11,219 bases of DNA from JAFCDQ01 sp964571335. Lineage in GTDB: Archaea; Nanobdellota; Nanobdellia; Woesearchaeales; ARS49. Below, piece after piece: positions 1 to 7,345 of this stretch; within the stretch, counting starts at the first letter, position 1, and every line of letters starts with the position of its first letter. Position numbers and translations under genes: made by a program. The notes below the pieces were generated by a model, which searched no databases, was not told the origin of the DNA, and saw only the letters and a program-made list of their open reading frames with translations. The DNA is taken from the NCBI GenBank assembly GCA_964571335.1, contig CAZNAM010000021.1, forward strand, positions 1 through 11,219. Reading direction: 5' to 3'.

Positions 1-12
1 ATAAAAAAAAAG
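1..12 (-). terminator. T-run terminator after speD
   Basis: Read on the minus strand, a run of nine T (positions 11 to 3) follows the speD stop codon by about 16 nt. Archaeal RNA polymerase commonly stops at such T-runs without needing a hairpin. The window edge cuts off what lies beyond. Confidence 0.5.
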
Positions 13-26
13 GGCTATTTAAAAAA

Positions 27-410
27 TTATCTCTCGTTTTGAGAGAAATTAGCTATTTTCTTATGAGGAATCAATTCAAGAAGCTTTTCATAAGCTTTTT
101 TACAAGAAATTCTAGTTCCACAAGTATAAACATCAACAACTGCTGTTTTATGCTCAGGCCAAGTATGAATACTAATATGAGATTCTTCCAAACCAAGAAC
201 AACAGTGGCTCCTTGAGGTATAAATTGCTTACCTAAATCACCAATAGGATTCATTTTAGCGTTTTTAGCTGCTTTATATAAAATTTCAAGAAGAAGTTCT
301 TTATTGTCAATAATATTAGGATCACATTCTTCAAATCTTGCAAGTATGTGAAACCCAAACCTGCCTTTGGATTCTCCAGAGGTCATAACAACATTTTTTC
401 CCTGACTCAT
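27..410 (-). CDS. speD: S-adenosylmethionine decarboxylase proenzyme (SpeD, short prokaryotic class)
   Basis: This 127-residue protein decarboxylates S-adenosylmethionine, supplying the aminopropyl donor for spermidine synthesis in the cytoplasm. The length fits the small prokaryotic class. The self-cleavage and pyruvoyl site is visible as EESHISIHTWPE, with cleavage expected between Glu76 and Ser77, so Ser77 becomes the pyruvoyl group. His82 (S+5) and Cys97 (S+20, in DVYTCG) match the catalytic His and Cys of the family. The core starts near residue 20 (FHILARFEEC), so the first ~15 residues are an extension. The start at 410 has a GAGG element 9 nt upstream (423-420). An in-frame Met9 (386) and an out-of-frame ATG at 429, better placed relative to one TATA candidate, make the true start uncertain. 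The gene is divergent from everything else here. Function is confident, the start is not. Confidence 0.93.
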   Translation of the reverse strand: MSQGKNVVMTSGESKGRFGFHILARFEECDPNIIDNKELLLEILYKAAKNAKMNPIGDLGKQFIPQGATVVLGLEESHISIHTWPEHKTAVVDVYTCGTRISCKKAYEKLLELIPHKKIANFSQNER

Positions 411-435
411 CTTCGCTTTCCTCTTCCATAATGCA

Positions 436-465
436 CCTTTAAGGTTAAAAACCCTTTTTTAAAGG
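436..465 (-). promoter_or_regulatory. speD promoter region with nested inverted repeat
   Basis: Two TATA-like elements face speD. On the minus strand TTTAAAAA (463-456) would place a transcript start near 433, and GTTTTTAA (452-445) would place one near 422. Both lie in a dyad: CCTTTAA (436-442) pairs with TTAAAGG (459-465), and inside it GGTT (443-446) pairs with AACC (450-453). Such an arrangement could be an operator, but AT-rich promoters also yield dyads by chance. Confidence 0.4.
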
Positions 466-521
466 CTCAGTTAAAAAACTTTCTATTTTTCAGAACTGAA
501 TGAAGAAAACAATTAAAAATG

Positions 522-546
522 CTTTTATAACGAAAAACTTTTAAGC
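522..546 (+). promoter_or_regulatory. TATA-like elements for the tRNA-Ser gene
   Basis: CTTTTATAA (522-530) and ACTTTTAAGC (537-546) both resemble archaeal TATA boxes. The second would start transcription about 6 nt before the mature tRNA, the first about 20 nt before it. Which one is used cannot be told from sequence. Confidence 0.4.
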
Positions 547-572
547 GAACATATATCCAATATAATATCCTT

Positions 573-656
573 GCTAGTGTCGCATAATCTGGTATTGCGC
601 TGGACTGCTAATCCAGTTTCCTCCGGGATATCCCGGTTCAAATCCGGGCACTAGCG
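573..656 (+). tRNA. tRNA-Ser (anticodon GCU)
   Basis: A full class II cloverleaf can be drawn. The acceptor stem is 573-579 with 649-655 (seven Watson-Crick pairs). The D stem is 582-584 with 596-598 and the loop contains GG. The anticodon stem is 600-604 with 612-616, and loop 605-611 carries GCT at 607-609, reading AGC/AGU serine codons. The variable arm is 15 nt (617-631), as expected for serine. The T arm is 632-636 with 644-648 and loop TTCAAAT. The discriminator is G656, usual for tRNA-Ser. CCA is not encoded and no intron is present. It lies upstream of, and is read in the same direction as, the operon containing seryl-tRNA synthetase. Confidence 0.97.
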
Positions 657-662
657 TTTTTT
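657..662 (+). terminator. T6 run after tRNA-Ser
   Basis: Six T directly follow the discriminator base, a typical end for an archaeal tRNA transcript. Read-through into the next gene 23 nt downstream is possible because no convincing separate promoter is visible there. Confidence 0.5.
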
Positions 663-684
663 GAATTGAAAAAATAAAAAAGAG

Positions 685-822
685 ATGAAAGAAACAAACA
701 CAAAATTAACAAATTTTGAAGAATTAAAACAATTTGTAATAGATAACAGCATAAAAAATATAACAAAAAATAAAAAACAAAACAAAGATAAAGATTCCTG
801 CATAAACGAATTCATAAAATGA
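685..822 (+). CDS. hypothetical 45-aa protein overlapping the transglutaminase-like gene
   Basis: An ATG at 685 opens 45 codons and ends at TGA 820-822, which overlaps the ATG of the next gene (819) in an ATGA arrangement typical of translational coupling. The product is basic and polar, rich in Lys and Asn, with one Cys (Cys39) and no signal peptide or membrane segment. Its start MKETNTKLTNFEELKQF suggests a short amphipathic helix. No clear Shine-Dalgarno site or TATA box stands upstream; the tRNA T-run ends 22 nt before it. I do not recognise the family. The stop/start overlap is the main argument that it is translated. It could instead be an untranslated leader that is open by chance in A-rich sequence. 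Confidence 0.4.
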   Translation: MKETNTKLTNFEELKQFVIDNSIKNITKNKKQNKDKDSCINEFIK

Positions 823-2792
823 AAAAAATAATGATTCTTAATTTAATTATTCTAATGATTTCTTTAACAATAACTTTTGCAGAAGAACAAAATGTTTTTT
901 CAACAGATCAACTACAAACAACAATAACTATTGATTCAAAAGCAACATTAGAAATAAAAGGAGCAAGTGGCAGTATATCTTCTTTTACGGTTAATCTTTT
1001 ATTTTTTCCAAAAAATAATGAATATACAATAATTCAAAATTTAGAAACATTTCCAGAAGCATCAATGACAAATGAAGTAATACAATTTAACTGGCAAAAT
1101 CCTCCATCAACAACATTAAATTATGCTTATGAAGCAGATGTCATAAGTAAAATACAAAGACCAAAAATATATTCGCGAATAAAATATCCCTTAGAAAAAC
1201 ATTATTCTGAATTAGATGAATACATACAACCAACATTAACAATAGATTCAGGTAATGCAGAAATAAAAAGAAAAGCACAAGACCTATCATTTGGAAAAGA
1301 TGATTTATACGAAGTAGTTGCAAGTCTTGCAATATGGGTAAAAGAAAATATAAAATATGACTTAAGCACATTAACACAAGATGTTTCACAAAAAGCAAGC
1401 TGGGTTTTAACAAACAAAATAGGAGTTTGTGATGAATTAACAGGATTATTTATTTCAATGCTAAGATCTTTAAGAATACCTGCAAGATTTATTTCAGGAA
1501 TGTCATATACTAATTCTCAAGATTTTGCACAAAATTGGGGTCCTCATGGGTGGGCAGAAGTCTATTTTCCAGGAACAGGATGGGTTCCGTATGATCCTAC
1601 ATTTGGAGAATTTGGGTGGGTAGATGCAGGACATATAAAAATGATGGAAAGTCTTGATCCTCAAGATCCAAGCTCAAAATTTGAATGGAGAGGAAAAAAT
1701 GCTGAAGTTGATGTTCAAGATTTAAATCTCAAAACAAAAATAAATAATTATGGAAACAGAATCTCTGATGAAATAAAATTAGACTTATCTGTTGAGAAAA
1801 ACAGAGTAGGATTTGGAAGTTATAATCTTGTTATAATCAAACTAGAAAATTTACAAGATTATTATCTGACAAAAGAGATTTCTTTAGCAAGAGTTAAGGA
1901 ATTAGAAAATGGAAAAAAGGAAAGTAAAATTGTGATATTAAAACCAAAAGAAAAAAAAACTTTAGCAATTCCAATCAGAATTAATACTGCATTAGATGAT
2001 AATCTTGTTTACACAATACCTTTATTGGTTTATACAAATATGAATGAAAGTACAAAAACAACATTTACGGCAACAAAAGATGATGAAATTTATTCATTAC
2101 AAGAATTTAAAACAATAATCCAAAAATATGATTTACAGGATGAAGCGGATTTGGACATAAGCTGTACTTTGACATCAGAAAATGTAGAAATAAATGAAAA
2201 AGTCATGATGAGCTGTAATATCGAAAATCAAAAAGATGAAACATATAGGGGGAAATATTGTTTTGAAAACTGCTATCCTTTAGTTCTTCAAAAAGGAGAA
2301 AATAAATTATTCACGAAAAAATATTCTTTTCAAGAAGCAGGAACAAAAGATTTAATTTTTAAAATAAAAAAATCAGGCGGAGAAGAAAATGAAGAAAGAA
2401 AAGCGATAATGATATTAAAAGTTCTTGATGTTCCTGATATTGAAATAACTGATTTTGAAACAACTGAAACAAATAATTTTGATGAACCATTCAAAATAAA
2501 ATTTAAAATAAACAAAAAATCATATTCAACTCCAAAAGATTTGAATATATTTGTAGAAATAGGAACATCAGAAGTGAGTTTTGACCAGAAAAATCTTGCC
2601 TCAGCACAGGATTTTTCAGTATCTGCAAACACAAAACACTTTAAACATCAAAATCAAGACATTGTAATAACTGCCACATATGTTGATGAAACAGGAAAAA
2701 AATATAAAGAAACAAAGACATTTAATGTAAAAATAAAAGAAGTGAGCTTTTGGAATAAAATAAAAATGTTAATAAACAGAATGATTGGTTAA
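819..2792 (+). CDS. secreted transglutaminase-like cysteine peptidase-fold protein with C-terminal beta domains
   Basis: This 657-residue protein starts with a signal peptide (MKKIMILNLIILMISLTITFA, likely cleaved after Ala21), so it is probably exported or on the cell surface. The transglutaminase-like core spans about residues 160-275 and has the complete papain-type triad: Cys204 in IGVCDE, His243 in GPHGWAEV and Asp259 in YDPT. Members of this superfamily may be peptidases, amidases or crosslinkers, so substrate is unknown. Residues ~300-430 and ~440-640 look like beta-sandwich domains. The segment around 449-485 has four cysteines (Cys449, 466, 481, 485) that could form disulfides outside the cell. 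No C-terminal membrane helix is visible, only a short amphipathic end (WNKIKMLINRMIG). The gene overlaps the 45-codon gene upstream by 4 nt and precedes the PIN-ATPase by 29 nt. Confidence 0.85.
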   Translation: MKKIMILNLIILMISLTITFAEEQNVFSTDQLQTTITIDSKATLEIKGASGSISSFTVNLLFFPKNNEYTIIQNLETFPEASMTNEVIQFNWQNPPSTTLNYAYEADVISKIQRPKIYSRIKYPLEKHYSELDEYIQPTLTIDSGNAEIKRKAQDLSFGKDDLYEVVASLAIWVKENIKYDLSTLTQDVSQKASWVLTNKIGVCDELTGLFISMLRSLRIPARFISGMSYTNSQDFAQNWGPHGWAEVYFPGTGWVPYDPTFGEFGWVDAGHIKMMESLDPQDPSSKFEWRGKNAEVDVQDLNLKTKINNYGNRISDEIKLDLSVEKNRVGFGSYNLVIIKLENLQDYYLTKEISLARVKELENGKKESKIVILKPKEKKTLAIPIRINTALDDNLVYTIPLLVYTNMNESTKTTFTATKDDEIYSLQEFKTIIQKYDLQDEADLDISCTLTSENVEINEKVMMSCNIENQKDETYRGKYCFENCYPLVLQKGENKLFTKKYSFQEAGTKDLIFKIKKSGGEENEERKAIMILKVLDVPDIEITDFETTETNNFDEPFKIKFKINKKSYSTPKDLNIFVEIGTSEVSFDQKNLASAQDFSVSANTKHFKHQNQDIVITATYVDETGKKYKETKTFNVKIKEVSFWNKIKMLINRMIG

Positions 2793-2821
2793 ATAAAGAG
2801 TTTGTTAAAAAAGGAGAAAAA

Positions 2822-4633
2822 ATGAAATTTGAAAAAATAATACCTGATAAGACGATATTAGTAGATGGAATAATAAGTCAAAAAATTGAAGAAGGAAAAT
2901 TAATAGTTGAAGAAATACATTTACATGAAGATATTTTAAGATTATTTGAAACAGAAGCAAAAAAAGGAAAAGCATCAGGAATGCTTGGATTAGAAGAAAT
3001 AAGAAAATTACAGGAGTATTCGCAACAAGAAAAATTTGACCTTTACTTTGCAAATAAACAACTAGCAAGAGACAGGAGATTTCTTGAAGAAGAGCTTGAT
3101 TTAATGATAATAAATCTTGCTTGGCAACAAGGAGGAACATTACTTACTGCAGACGAAATACTTGCAAAAATAGCTCAAGGAAAAGGAATAAAAGTTGAAT
3201 ACATAAAAAAAACAGAAAAAATCAAAAAAATAAAATTAGAAGAATATTTTGATGATAAAACCATGAGTGTTCATTTAAGAGAAGGAACACTGCCAATGGC
3301 AAAAAAAGGAAAGCCAGGAGAATGGGATTTTATTGCAATAAAAAAAACAAAAATGAAAACAGAAGAAATAAAAGAAATATCAACAGAAATAATAGAAGAA
3401 GCACACTTAAGATCTGATGGTTTTGTAGAAATAGAAAGAGATGGAAGTACAATTGTTCAATTAGGACATTTTAGAATTGTAATGTTAAGACCTCCTTTAT
3501 CAGATGGATGGGAGATAACAGCTGTTAGACCTGTAAAAAGATTGAATATAGATGATTACAAGTTATCAGAAAAATTATTACAAAGAATAGAAGAAAATGC
3601 AGAAGGAATATTAATATCTGGATCGCCAGGACAAGGAAAAAGTACTTTTGCACAAGCATTAGCAGTATTTTATTCAGAAAAAGGAAATATTGTAAAAACA
3701 GTAGAAGCACCAAGAGATTTAATACTTCCTGAAGAAATAACACAATTATCCATAACAATAGGATCTGCAGAAGAAATACATGATATACTTTTGTTAAGCA
3801 GACCAGATTATACTTTGTTTGATGAAATGAGAAACACAAAAGATTTTCTTTTATATTCTGATTTGAGATTATCTGGAGTTGGAATGGTAGGAATAGTCCA
3901 TGGAACAAGTCCAATAGATTCAATACAAAGATTCATAGGACGAATAGAGTTAGGAGTTATCCCTCATGTATTAGATACAGTGATATTCATAAAAGATGGA
4001 ATGGTATCAACAGTTTTGGCTGTTGAGATGAAAGTGAAAGTTCCTAATGGAATGACGGAAGCTGATCTGGCAAGACCTGTTGTTGTAATAAGCGATTTTG
4101 AATCAGGAAAACCATATGCAGAAATCTATTCTTATGGAGAAGAAACAGTAGTCATACCTGTAGCAAAAGAAGAAAAAAGAGGATTACATTCTCTTGCCGA
4201 AAAACAAATAGAAAGAGCATTCAATAAATATACTGACAGAATAGAAGTTGAAGTTTTAAGCGATGATAAAGTTCTTATTAAAGTTCCAGAAAAATGCATA
4301 TCTTCAATAATAGGAAGAGAAGGAAAAAATATCTCAAAAATAGAACAAGATTTAGGAATTGGAATCAATGTTAGAGCATTAGAAGACGATAAAGAAAAAC
4401 CAGAAGGAAAAAATACAAAATATGATATTAAAGAATCATCCAAAACAATAAGCTTTTATATAGGTGAAAAATATTTTGGAAGAGATATTGACATATATAT
4501 TGCCGATGAATTTGTTGCTATGTTTGCTGTTGGAAAAAAAGGAATAATAAAAATAAAAAAAACAGGAGCATTAGGTAGAATGATATTAACATCATTAAAC
4601 CAAGGAGATAAAGTTGAATTAAGGGTGAAATAA
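2822..4633 (+). CDS. PIN domain-AAA/VirB11-like ATPase-KH protein (COG1855 / PINA-like)
   Basis: The 603-residue protein joins three parts. A PIN nuclease-like domain covers ~1-130, with candidate metal-binding acids Asp9, Asp93 and Asp111. A VirB11/PilT-type ATPase covers ~190-430, with Walker A GSPGQGKST (267-275) and Walker B-like LFDE (332-335). A KH-type domain lies at ~475-520 with GREG (498-501). Length and order match the archaeal 'PilT family ATPase' COG1855. The Sulfolobus relative PINA is described as a hexameric ATPase acting with the Holliday junction resolvase Hjc, so a recombination or repair role is plausible by homology. Despite the PilT label it need not drive pili. AAGGAG (2811-2816) lies 5 nt before ATG. 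The stop overlaps the serS start by one base (TAATG). The usual PIN glutamate in an EL pair appears displaced (LFE, Glu43). Confidence 0.85.
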   Translation: MKFEKIIPDKTILVDGIISQKIEEGKLIVEEIHLHEDILRLFETEAKKGKASGMLGLEEIRKLQEYSQQEKFDLYFANKQLARDRRFLEEELDLMIINLAWQQGGTLLTADEILAKIAQGKGIKVEYIKKTEKIKKIKLEEYFDDKTMSVHLREGTLPMAKKGKPGEWDFIAIKKTKMKTEEIKEISTEIIEEAHLRSDGFVEIERDGSTIVQLGHFRIVMLRPPLSDGWEITAVRPVKRLNIDDYKLSEKLLQRIEENAEGILISGSPGQGKSTFAQALAVFYSEKGNIVKTVEAPRDLILPEEITQLSITIGSAEEIHDILLLSRPDYTLFDEMRNTKDFLLYSDLRLSGVGMVGIVHGTSPIDSIQRFIGRIELGVIPHVLDTVIFIKDGMVSTVLAVEMKVKVPNGMTEADLARPVVVISDFESGKPYAEIYSYGEETVVIPVAKEEKRGLHSLAEKQIERAFNKYTDRIEVEVLSDDKVLIKVPEKCISSIIGREGKNISKIEQDLGIGINVRALEDDKEKPEGKNTKYDIKESSKTISFYIGEKYFGRDIDIYIADEFVAMFAVGKKGIIKIKKTGALGRMILTSLNQGDKVELRVK

Positions 4634-5910
4634 TGCTTGATATAAATTATATAAGACAATTTTCAGACTTAGTCAGAAAAAATCTTGAAAAAAGACAAGA
4701 TAAAGAAAAACTTAAACTATTTGACAAACTATTAAAATTAGATGATAAATGGAGAAAACTAAAACAAGAAACAGATGATTTAAGAGCAAGAAGAAATAAA
4801 ATAAGCCAGGAAATAAACAAAGCAAAAAAAATAGGAAAAAGTGCTGTGAAATTTGTAAAAGAAGCAAAAGAACTTCCTTTAAAATTAGAAAAACAAGAAA
4901 AAAAGACAAATAACATAAAAGAAGAGATGACAAAAATATTATTGGCAATCCCTAATCTTCTCGCAGAAGATGTCCCATGTGGAGAAAGTGATGAAGACAA
5001 CAAAGAAGTTAAGAAATTTGGAAAGAAAAAAGAATTTAATTTTAAAATACTTGATCATGTTGAATTGATGAAAAAATGGGACTTAGCAGATTTAGAAAGA
5101 GCTGCAAAAATATCAGGAGCAAGATTTTATTTCTTAAAAGGAAAATTAGCAAAATTAGAAATGGCATTATTAAATTATGCTGCAGATTTTCTTATGAAAA
5201 GAAAATACACCTTAATAGTTCCTCCACAAATGATAAATAAACAAGCATATCAAGGAGTATTAAGTATGGAAGATTTCGAACAAGACATCTATAAAATAGA
5301 AAATGAAGATCTTTATTGTATTGCTACGAGTGAACACCCTCTTGTTTCTCAATACATGGATGATGTATTTAATGAAAACGAATTACCAATAAAAATAGCA
5401 GGAAATTCTCTATGTTTTAGAAAAGAAGCAGGAACACATGGGAAAGAAGATAAAGGAATATTTAGAGTACACCAATTTTCAAAAATAGAACAAGTCGCTA
5501 TTTGCATTCCAGAAGAAAGCTGGGCATTACATGAAGAATTACTAAAAAATATGACTGAATTTTTTGAAACACTAGGAATGCATTTTAGAATAATTAATTT
5601 ATGTACTGGAGACATAAGTCAGGTATCTGCAAAAACATATGATTTAGAAGTCTGGATGCCTGCACAAAAAAAATACAGAGAATTAGGTTCATGTTCAAAC
5701 TGCTTAAGTTATCAAGCAACAAGATTAAATATTAAGTTTATCAGAGATAATAAAAGACTATTTGTACATACCTTAAATAGTACGTGTGTAGCAAGTGAGA
5801 GAGCTTTGGCTGCAATACTTGAAAATTTTCAGGATGAAAAAGGAGTAATACAAATTCCAAAAATATTGCATCAATACTGTGGTTTCAAAACTATAGGTGG
5901 AAAACAATAG
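4633..5910 (+). CDS. serS: seryl-tRNA synthetase
   Basis: This cytoplasmic class II synthetase charges tRNA-Ser with serine. The 425-residue length is normal. Residues ~1-110 form the tRNA-binding coiled-coil arm, very rich in Lys and Glu. The catalytic core follows: TSE (232-234) is the serine-binding loop. Motif 2 runs from FRKE (262-265) to FRVHQF (277-282). Motif 3 lies around 381-410, with STCVASER ending in Arg390, the ATP-contacting arginine. It is of the common SerRS type, not the rare methanogen type. It shares one base with the PIN-ATPase stop, so it is probably co-transcribed and translationally coupled. A T-rich terminator follows. One of its substrates, tRNA-Ser(GCU), is encoded about 4 kb upstream. 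Confidence 0.97.
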   Translation: MLDINYIRQFSDLVRKNLEKRQDKEKLKLFDKLLKLDDKWRKLKQETDDLRARRNKISQEINKAKKIGKSAVKFVKEAKELPLKLEKQEKKTNNIKEEMTKILLAIPNLLAEDVPCGESDEDNKEVKKFGKKKEFNFKILDHVELMKKWDLADLERAAKISGARFYFLKGKLAKLEMALLNYAADFLMKRKYTLIVPPQMINKQAYQGVLSMEDFEQDIYKIENEDLYCIATSEHPLVSQYMDDVFNENELPIKIAGNSLCFRKEAGTHGKEDKGIFRVHQFSKIEQVAICIPEESWALHEELLKNMTEFFETLGMHFRIINLCTGDISQVSAKTYDLEVWMPAQKKYRELGSCSNCLSYQATRLNIKFIRDNKRLFVHTLNSTCVASERALAAILENFQDEKGVIQIPKILHQYCGFKTIGGKQ

Positions 5911-5958
5911 TTCTTTGATTTATTATTTTTGATTTTTCTATTCTCATTCTTATTTTAT
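5911..5958 (+). terminator. T-rich terminator after serS
   Basis: The 48 nt after the serS stop are strongly T-rich, with T5 runs at 5926-5930 and 5933-5937 and several shorter ones, consistent with archaeal intrinsic termination closing the upstream operon. Confidence 0.55.
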
Positions 5959-5977
5959 TTATAAAATAAAACAAAAC

Positions 5978-5986
5978 TTATAAAAA
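5978..5986 (+). promoter_or_regulatory. TATA box for orc1/cdc6
   Basis: TTATAAAAA is centred about 28 nt before the ATG at 6010, so the mRNA is expected to be leaderless or nearly so. No Shine-Dalgarno motif precedes this start, which agrees. Confidence 0.6.
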
Positions 5987-6009
5987 CATACAATCAGAAG
6001 TTAATAACT

Positions 6010-7071
6010 ATGGGTTTATTTGAAAATGTGGGGAAAGAGATAAGTCTTTTTACAAATGAAGATGCACTTGATCCTGAATGGGTTCCAAAAGTGCTTCCGT
6101 ATAGAGGAAACCAACAAAAAATAATAGCAGACTGCATAAAATTATTATTACAAAACAGAAATGGAAGAAACCTCTTTATTTATGGAGCTCCAGGAATAGG
6201 AAAAACAGCAGCAACAAAATGGGTGTTAAGAGATTTAGAAGATCATACAGATGATGTAAATGTAGTATATGTTAATTGCTGGCAAAAAAATACGACTTAC
6301 AAAATTTTTCTAGAAATATGCAGTCAATTAGGATATAAATTTGTACAAAACAAAAATACAGAAGAACTATTTAGAATAATACAAGGAATAATGAATAAAA
6401 AAACAGCAGTTTTTGTATTTGATGAAATAGACAAAGTAGAAGATGTAGATTTCTTATACAGCATATTAAATGATATATACAAAAAATCAGTAATGCTAAT
6501 AACAAACTATTCAGACTGGCTGATAAAACTTGAAGATAGAGTAAAATCAAGATTAATGCCTGAAAAATTAGAATTCAAACCATACAATTCAAGCGAAGTA
6601 GAAGGAATACTTTTAGAAAGAATAGAATATGCATTTATACCACATGTTTGGGATAAAAAAATCCTTTCAATTGTTGTAGGAAAAGCAATGGAAGCAAGAG
6701 ATGTAAGAGCAGGACTGCATCTATTAAGAGAAGCAGGAAGACAAGCAGAAGAAGACAGATCTGAAAAAGTAAAAGAAGACCATATCATAAAAGCAGTTGC
6801 AACATTAAGCGGTTTCCATACAAAACCAAAAGAAGATCTTGCAGAAGACGAAAAATTAATACTTGAACTAGTACAAGGAACAAATAAAATTGGGGATCTT
6901 TACAAAGAATATCAAGAACAAGGTGGAAAAGCAACATATAAAACATTCCAAAGAAAAATAGATAAATTATCCAAAGGTAAATATATAGAAACCAAAAAAG
7001 TGATAGGTGGTAAAGAAGGAACAACAACAATGGTGGGAGAAAAAAATGCAACTTTAGGAGAATTTGAATAA
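6010..7071 (+). CDS. Orc1/Cdc6-family replication initiator AAA+ ATPase
   Basis: Proteins of this family bind replication origins and help load the MCM helicase. The 353 residues are slightly short for the family. Walker A is GAPGIGKT (59-66), Walker B is FVFDE (135-139), and a sensor 1-like segment is LITNYSDW with Asn166. A conserved stretch DRVKSRL (176-182) and PYNSSEVEGILLERIEYAF match Orc1/Cdc6 rather than generic AAA proteins. Sensor 2 is at EARDVRAGLHLLREAG (Arg230/Arg233). A C-terminal winged helix (~280-345) follows and probably binds DNA. The start is supported by a TATA box 28 nt upstream. The stop overlaps the ATG of a 77-aa gene by one base. No clear origin recognition box is visible in the short upstream gap. 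An archaeal STAND-type or other Cdc6-like regulator is the alternative, less likely. Confidence 0.88.
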   Translation: MGLFENVGKEISLFTNEDALDPEWVPKVLPYRGNQQKIIADCIKLLLQNRNGRNLFIYGAPGIGKTAATKWVLRDLEDHTDDVNVVYVNCWQKNTTYKIFLEICSQLGYKFVQNKNTEELFRIIQGIMNKKTAVFVFDEIDKVEDVDFLYSILNDIYKKSVMLITNYSDWLIKLEDRVKSRLMPEKLEFKPYNSSEVEGILLERIEYAFIPHVWDKKILSIVVGKAMEARDVRAGLHLLREAGRQAEEDRSEKVKEDHIIKAVATLSGFHTKPKEDLAEDEKLILELVQGTNKIGDLYKEYQEQGGKATYKTFQRKIDKLSKGKYIETKKVIGGKEGTTTMVGEKNATLGEFE

Positions 7072-7304
7072 TGGAAATAGAACAGTTATCTGAAAAAATA
7101 AATGAAATACAAGATAATCTAAGACAAAGATTAAGAAAAAAAGGGATGAACAGAAATCAAGTAAAAACAAAAATGACAGATTACAAAACAGACTTCTTAC
7201 TTCATTTATTTATTAATGGAACAAATCTTGAAGAAGAAACACCAGAAAAAAGATTAGAATTCTATATGAAATATTTAGAAATGGAACTGAAAGAGTTGAA
7301 TTAA
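7071..7304 (+). CDS. hypothetical 77-aa protein coupled to orc1/cdc6
   Basis: The ATG shares one base with the stop of the initiator gene (TAATG), so the two are almost certainly one transcript and translationally coupled. The 77-residue product is soluble, highly charged and predicted to be mainly helical: a basic stretch (RQRLRKKGMNRNQVKTK) is followed by FLLHLFINGT and an acidic C-terminal helix (EKRLEFYMKYLEMELKEL). There are no cysteines, signal peptide or membrane segment. I do not recognise the family. The tight linkage suggests a job connected with replication initiation, but that is inference from position only. Confidence 0.75.
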   Translation: MEIEQLSEKINEIQDNLRQRLRKKGMNRNQVKTKMTDYKTDFLLHLFINGTNLEEETPEKRLEFYMKYLEMELKELN

Positions 7305-7335
7305 TGTTGCTAATAAATAAAAAATAAGAAAAACA

Positions 7336-7345
7336 TTTTTAAATA
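7336..7345 (+). promoter_or_regulatory. TATA box for the DUF2391-like gene
   Basis: TTTTTAAATA is centred about 26 nt before ATG 7366, predicting a leaderless mRNA. This spacing also argues against the in-frame TTG at 7357, which would lie upstream of the transcript start. Confidence 0.6.

Noticed and set aside
573..656. Integration site of a mobile element at the tRNA-Ser 3' end
   Set aside because: No integrase, no direct repeat of the tRNA end and no change in gene style are visible downstream in the window.
2805..3923. Long hydrophobic minus-strand frames opposite the PIN-ATPase gene (and similar ones opposite other genes)
   Set aside because: They are complements of A-rich Lys/Glu/Ile codons, which read as Phe/Leu/Ser; they lack family motifs and lie under well-recognised genes.
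5911..6009. Replication origin upstream of orc1/cdc6
   Set aside because: The gap is only 99 nt and AT-rich; no repeated G-containing origin recognition boxes are visible. The T-rich half is explained as a terminator and the rest as a promoter.
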